7,200 bases of DNA, from the NCBI GenBank assembly GCA_949948825.1, contig CATLIJ010000126.1:1-7200 (forward strand). Reading direction: 5' to 3'. Positions 6,703-7,200 of the stretch are shown here, in pieces (positions within the stretch are counted from its first letter, which is position 1; each line of letters starts with the position of its first letter). Position numbers and translations under genes: made by a program. The notes beneath the pieces were generated by a model that was given only the letters and a program-made list of their open reading frames with translations, was not told the origin of the DNA and did not search any database. This DNA is from an uncultured Clostridiaceae bacterium (lineage in GTDB: Bacteria; Bacillota; Clostridia; Lachnospirales; Lachnospiraceae).

Positions 6703-7200
6703 TCTCCCAGCGGTATATGCCGCTGCTCCTCAATCTTAAATATCTTTCCATCCACAATATGGAACTGCCGGTCCGCATAGGTAGCCAGATGATTGTCATG
6801 TGTTACCATAACCAGAGTCTGATTCTGCTCCTGCACAATCCTGCGCATCAGGGCCAGCACCTCCATGGTGGTCCTGGAATCCAGATTGCCCGTGGGCTCG
6901 TCCGCAAAAATAATCTTGGGCTTTACCACCAGCGCCCGCGCAATTCCCACCCGCTGCTGCTGTCCGCCGGACATCTCATTGGCCATATGCTTCATCTGCT
7001 TTTCCAATCCCACAAGCTTCAGATATTTTTTCGCCTTCTCATTGCGGATCTTCCTTGGCACTCCCCGAAAGGACAGAGGAAGAGCCACATTCTCAATGGC
7101 GATTAAGGTCTGCAAAAGATTGTAGGAGAGAAAAATAAATCCCACATTCTCTCTTAGAAATCCCACCAAACGCTTCTCGAGCATCTCCTCCACATGCTAT
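6693..7200 (-). pseudogene. ABC transporter ATP-binding protein, MacB/LolD type; interrupted by an in-frame stop, 5' part beyond window
   Basis: The readable frame gives about 167 residues of an ABC ATPase paired with MacB/FtsX-type permeases. Numbered from GTG at 7191-7193, it shows the signature MSGGQQQR (74-81), Walker B with catalytic glutamate IIFADEP (94-100, E99), D-loop NLD (103-105) and H-loop histidine in VTHD (H132). The family is about 220-250 residues, so the Walker A half should lie upstream, beyond the window. However, TAG stands in frame at 7197-7199, with only CAT between it and that GTG. Moreover, the Q-loop, normally FxFQxYNLLP, reads FIFLSYNLLQ: glutamine is leucine (7128-7130) and the usual proline is glutamine (7110-7112). 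A product started at GTG 7193 or ATG 7184 would lack Walker A and could not bind ATP normally. Thus the gene is probably inactivated by a nonsense change or frameshift. Sequencing error or a split gene remain possible. Family assignment is near certain; pseudogene status is moderate. Confidence 0.6.

Noticed and set aside
6570..7106. Plus-strand open frame of 178 codons
   Set aside because: It is antisense to the ATPase motifs and the signal-peptide region of the modular protein; its composition looks like a mirror of those genes and no domain is recognisable.

Overview
The window reads like a Firmicute of the Lachnospiraceae type (Clostridia). The base composition is close to balanced, gene starts carry strong AGGAGG-like ribosome binding sites, the purL product is the long single-chain form common in that family, and the only long spacer is markedly AT-rich. 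The genus cannot be named from the sequence. All supported genes lie on the minus strand, so transcription runs from high to low coordinates.

In transcription order, positions 7200 to 3464 hold a three-gene ABC exporter module of the MacB/FtsX class. First is the distal part of an ATPase gene (7200-6693). Next is a secreted, membrane-anchored protein built of four beta-sandwich-like modules (6630-4801). Last is a MacB-type permease (4804-3464), whose start codon overlaps the stop of the preceding gene as ATGA. The likely scheme is that the ATPase powers conformational change in the permease, while the modular protein stands outside the membrane and may take the place of MacA as adaptor or substrate receptor. 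The ATPase looks damaged: an in-frame TAG lies at 7197-7199, before any Walker A motif, and the Q-loop glutamine is replaced by leucine. The other two genes are intact, so the module is either newly inactivated or works in an unusual way.

Positions 3463 to 3302 are a 162-base AT-rich spacer. It holds a good candidate promoter with an extended -10 element, a weak AT-rich inverted repeat and a strong ribosome binding site. From 3301 to the left edge runs purL, formylglycinamidine ribonucleotide synthase of de novo purine synthesis. It is cut by the window edge just after the catalytic cysteine of its C-terminal glutaminase domain.

No RNA gene, CRISPR array, insertion sequence or phage signature was found. 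The most noteworthy points are the damaged ATPase and the modular extracellular partner of the permease.
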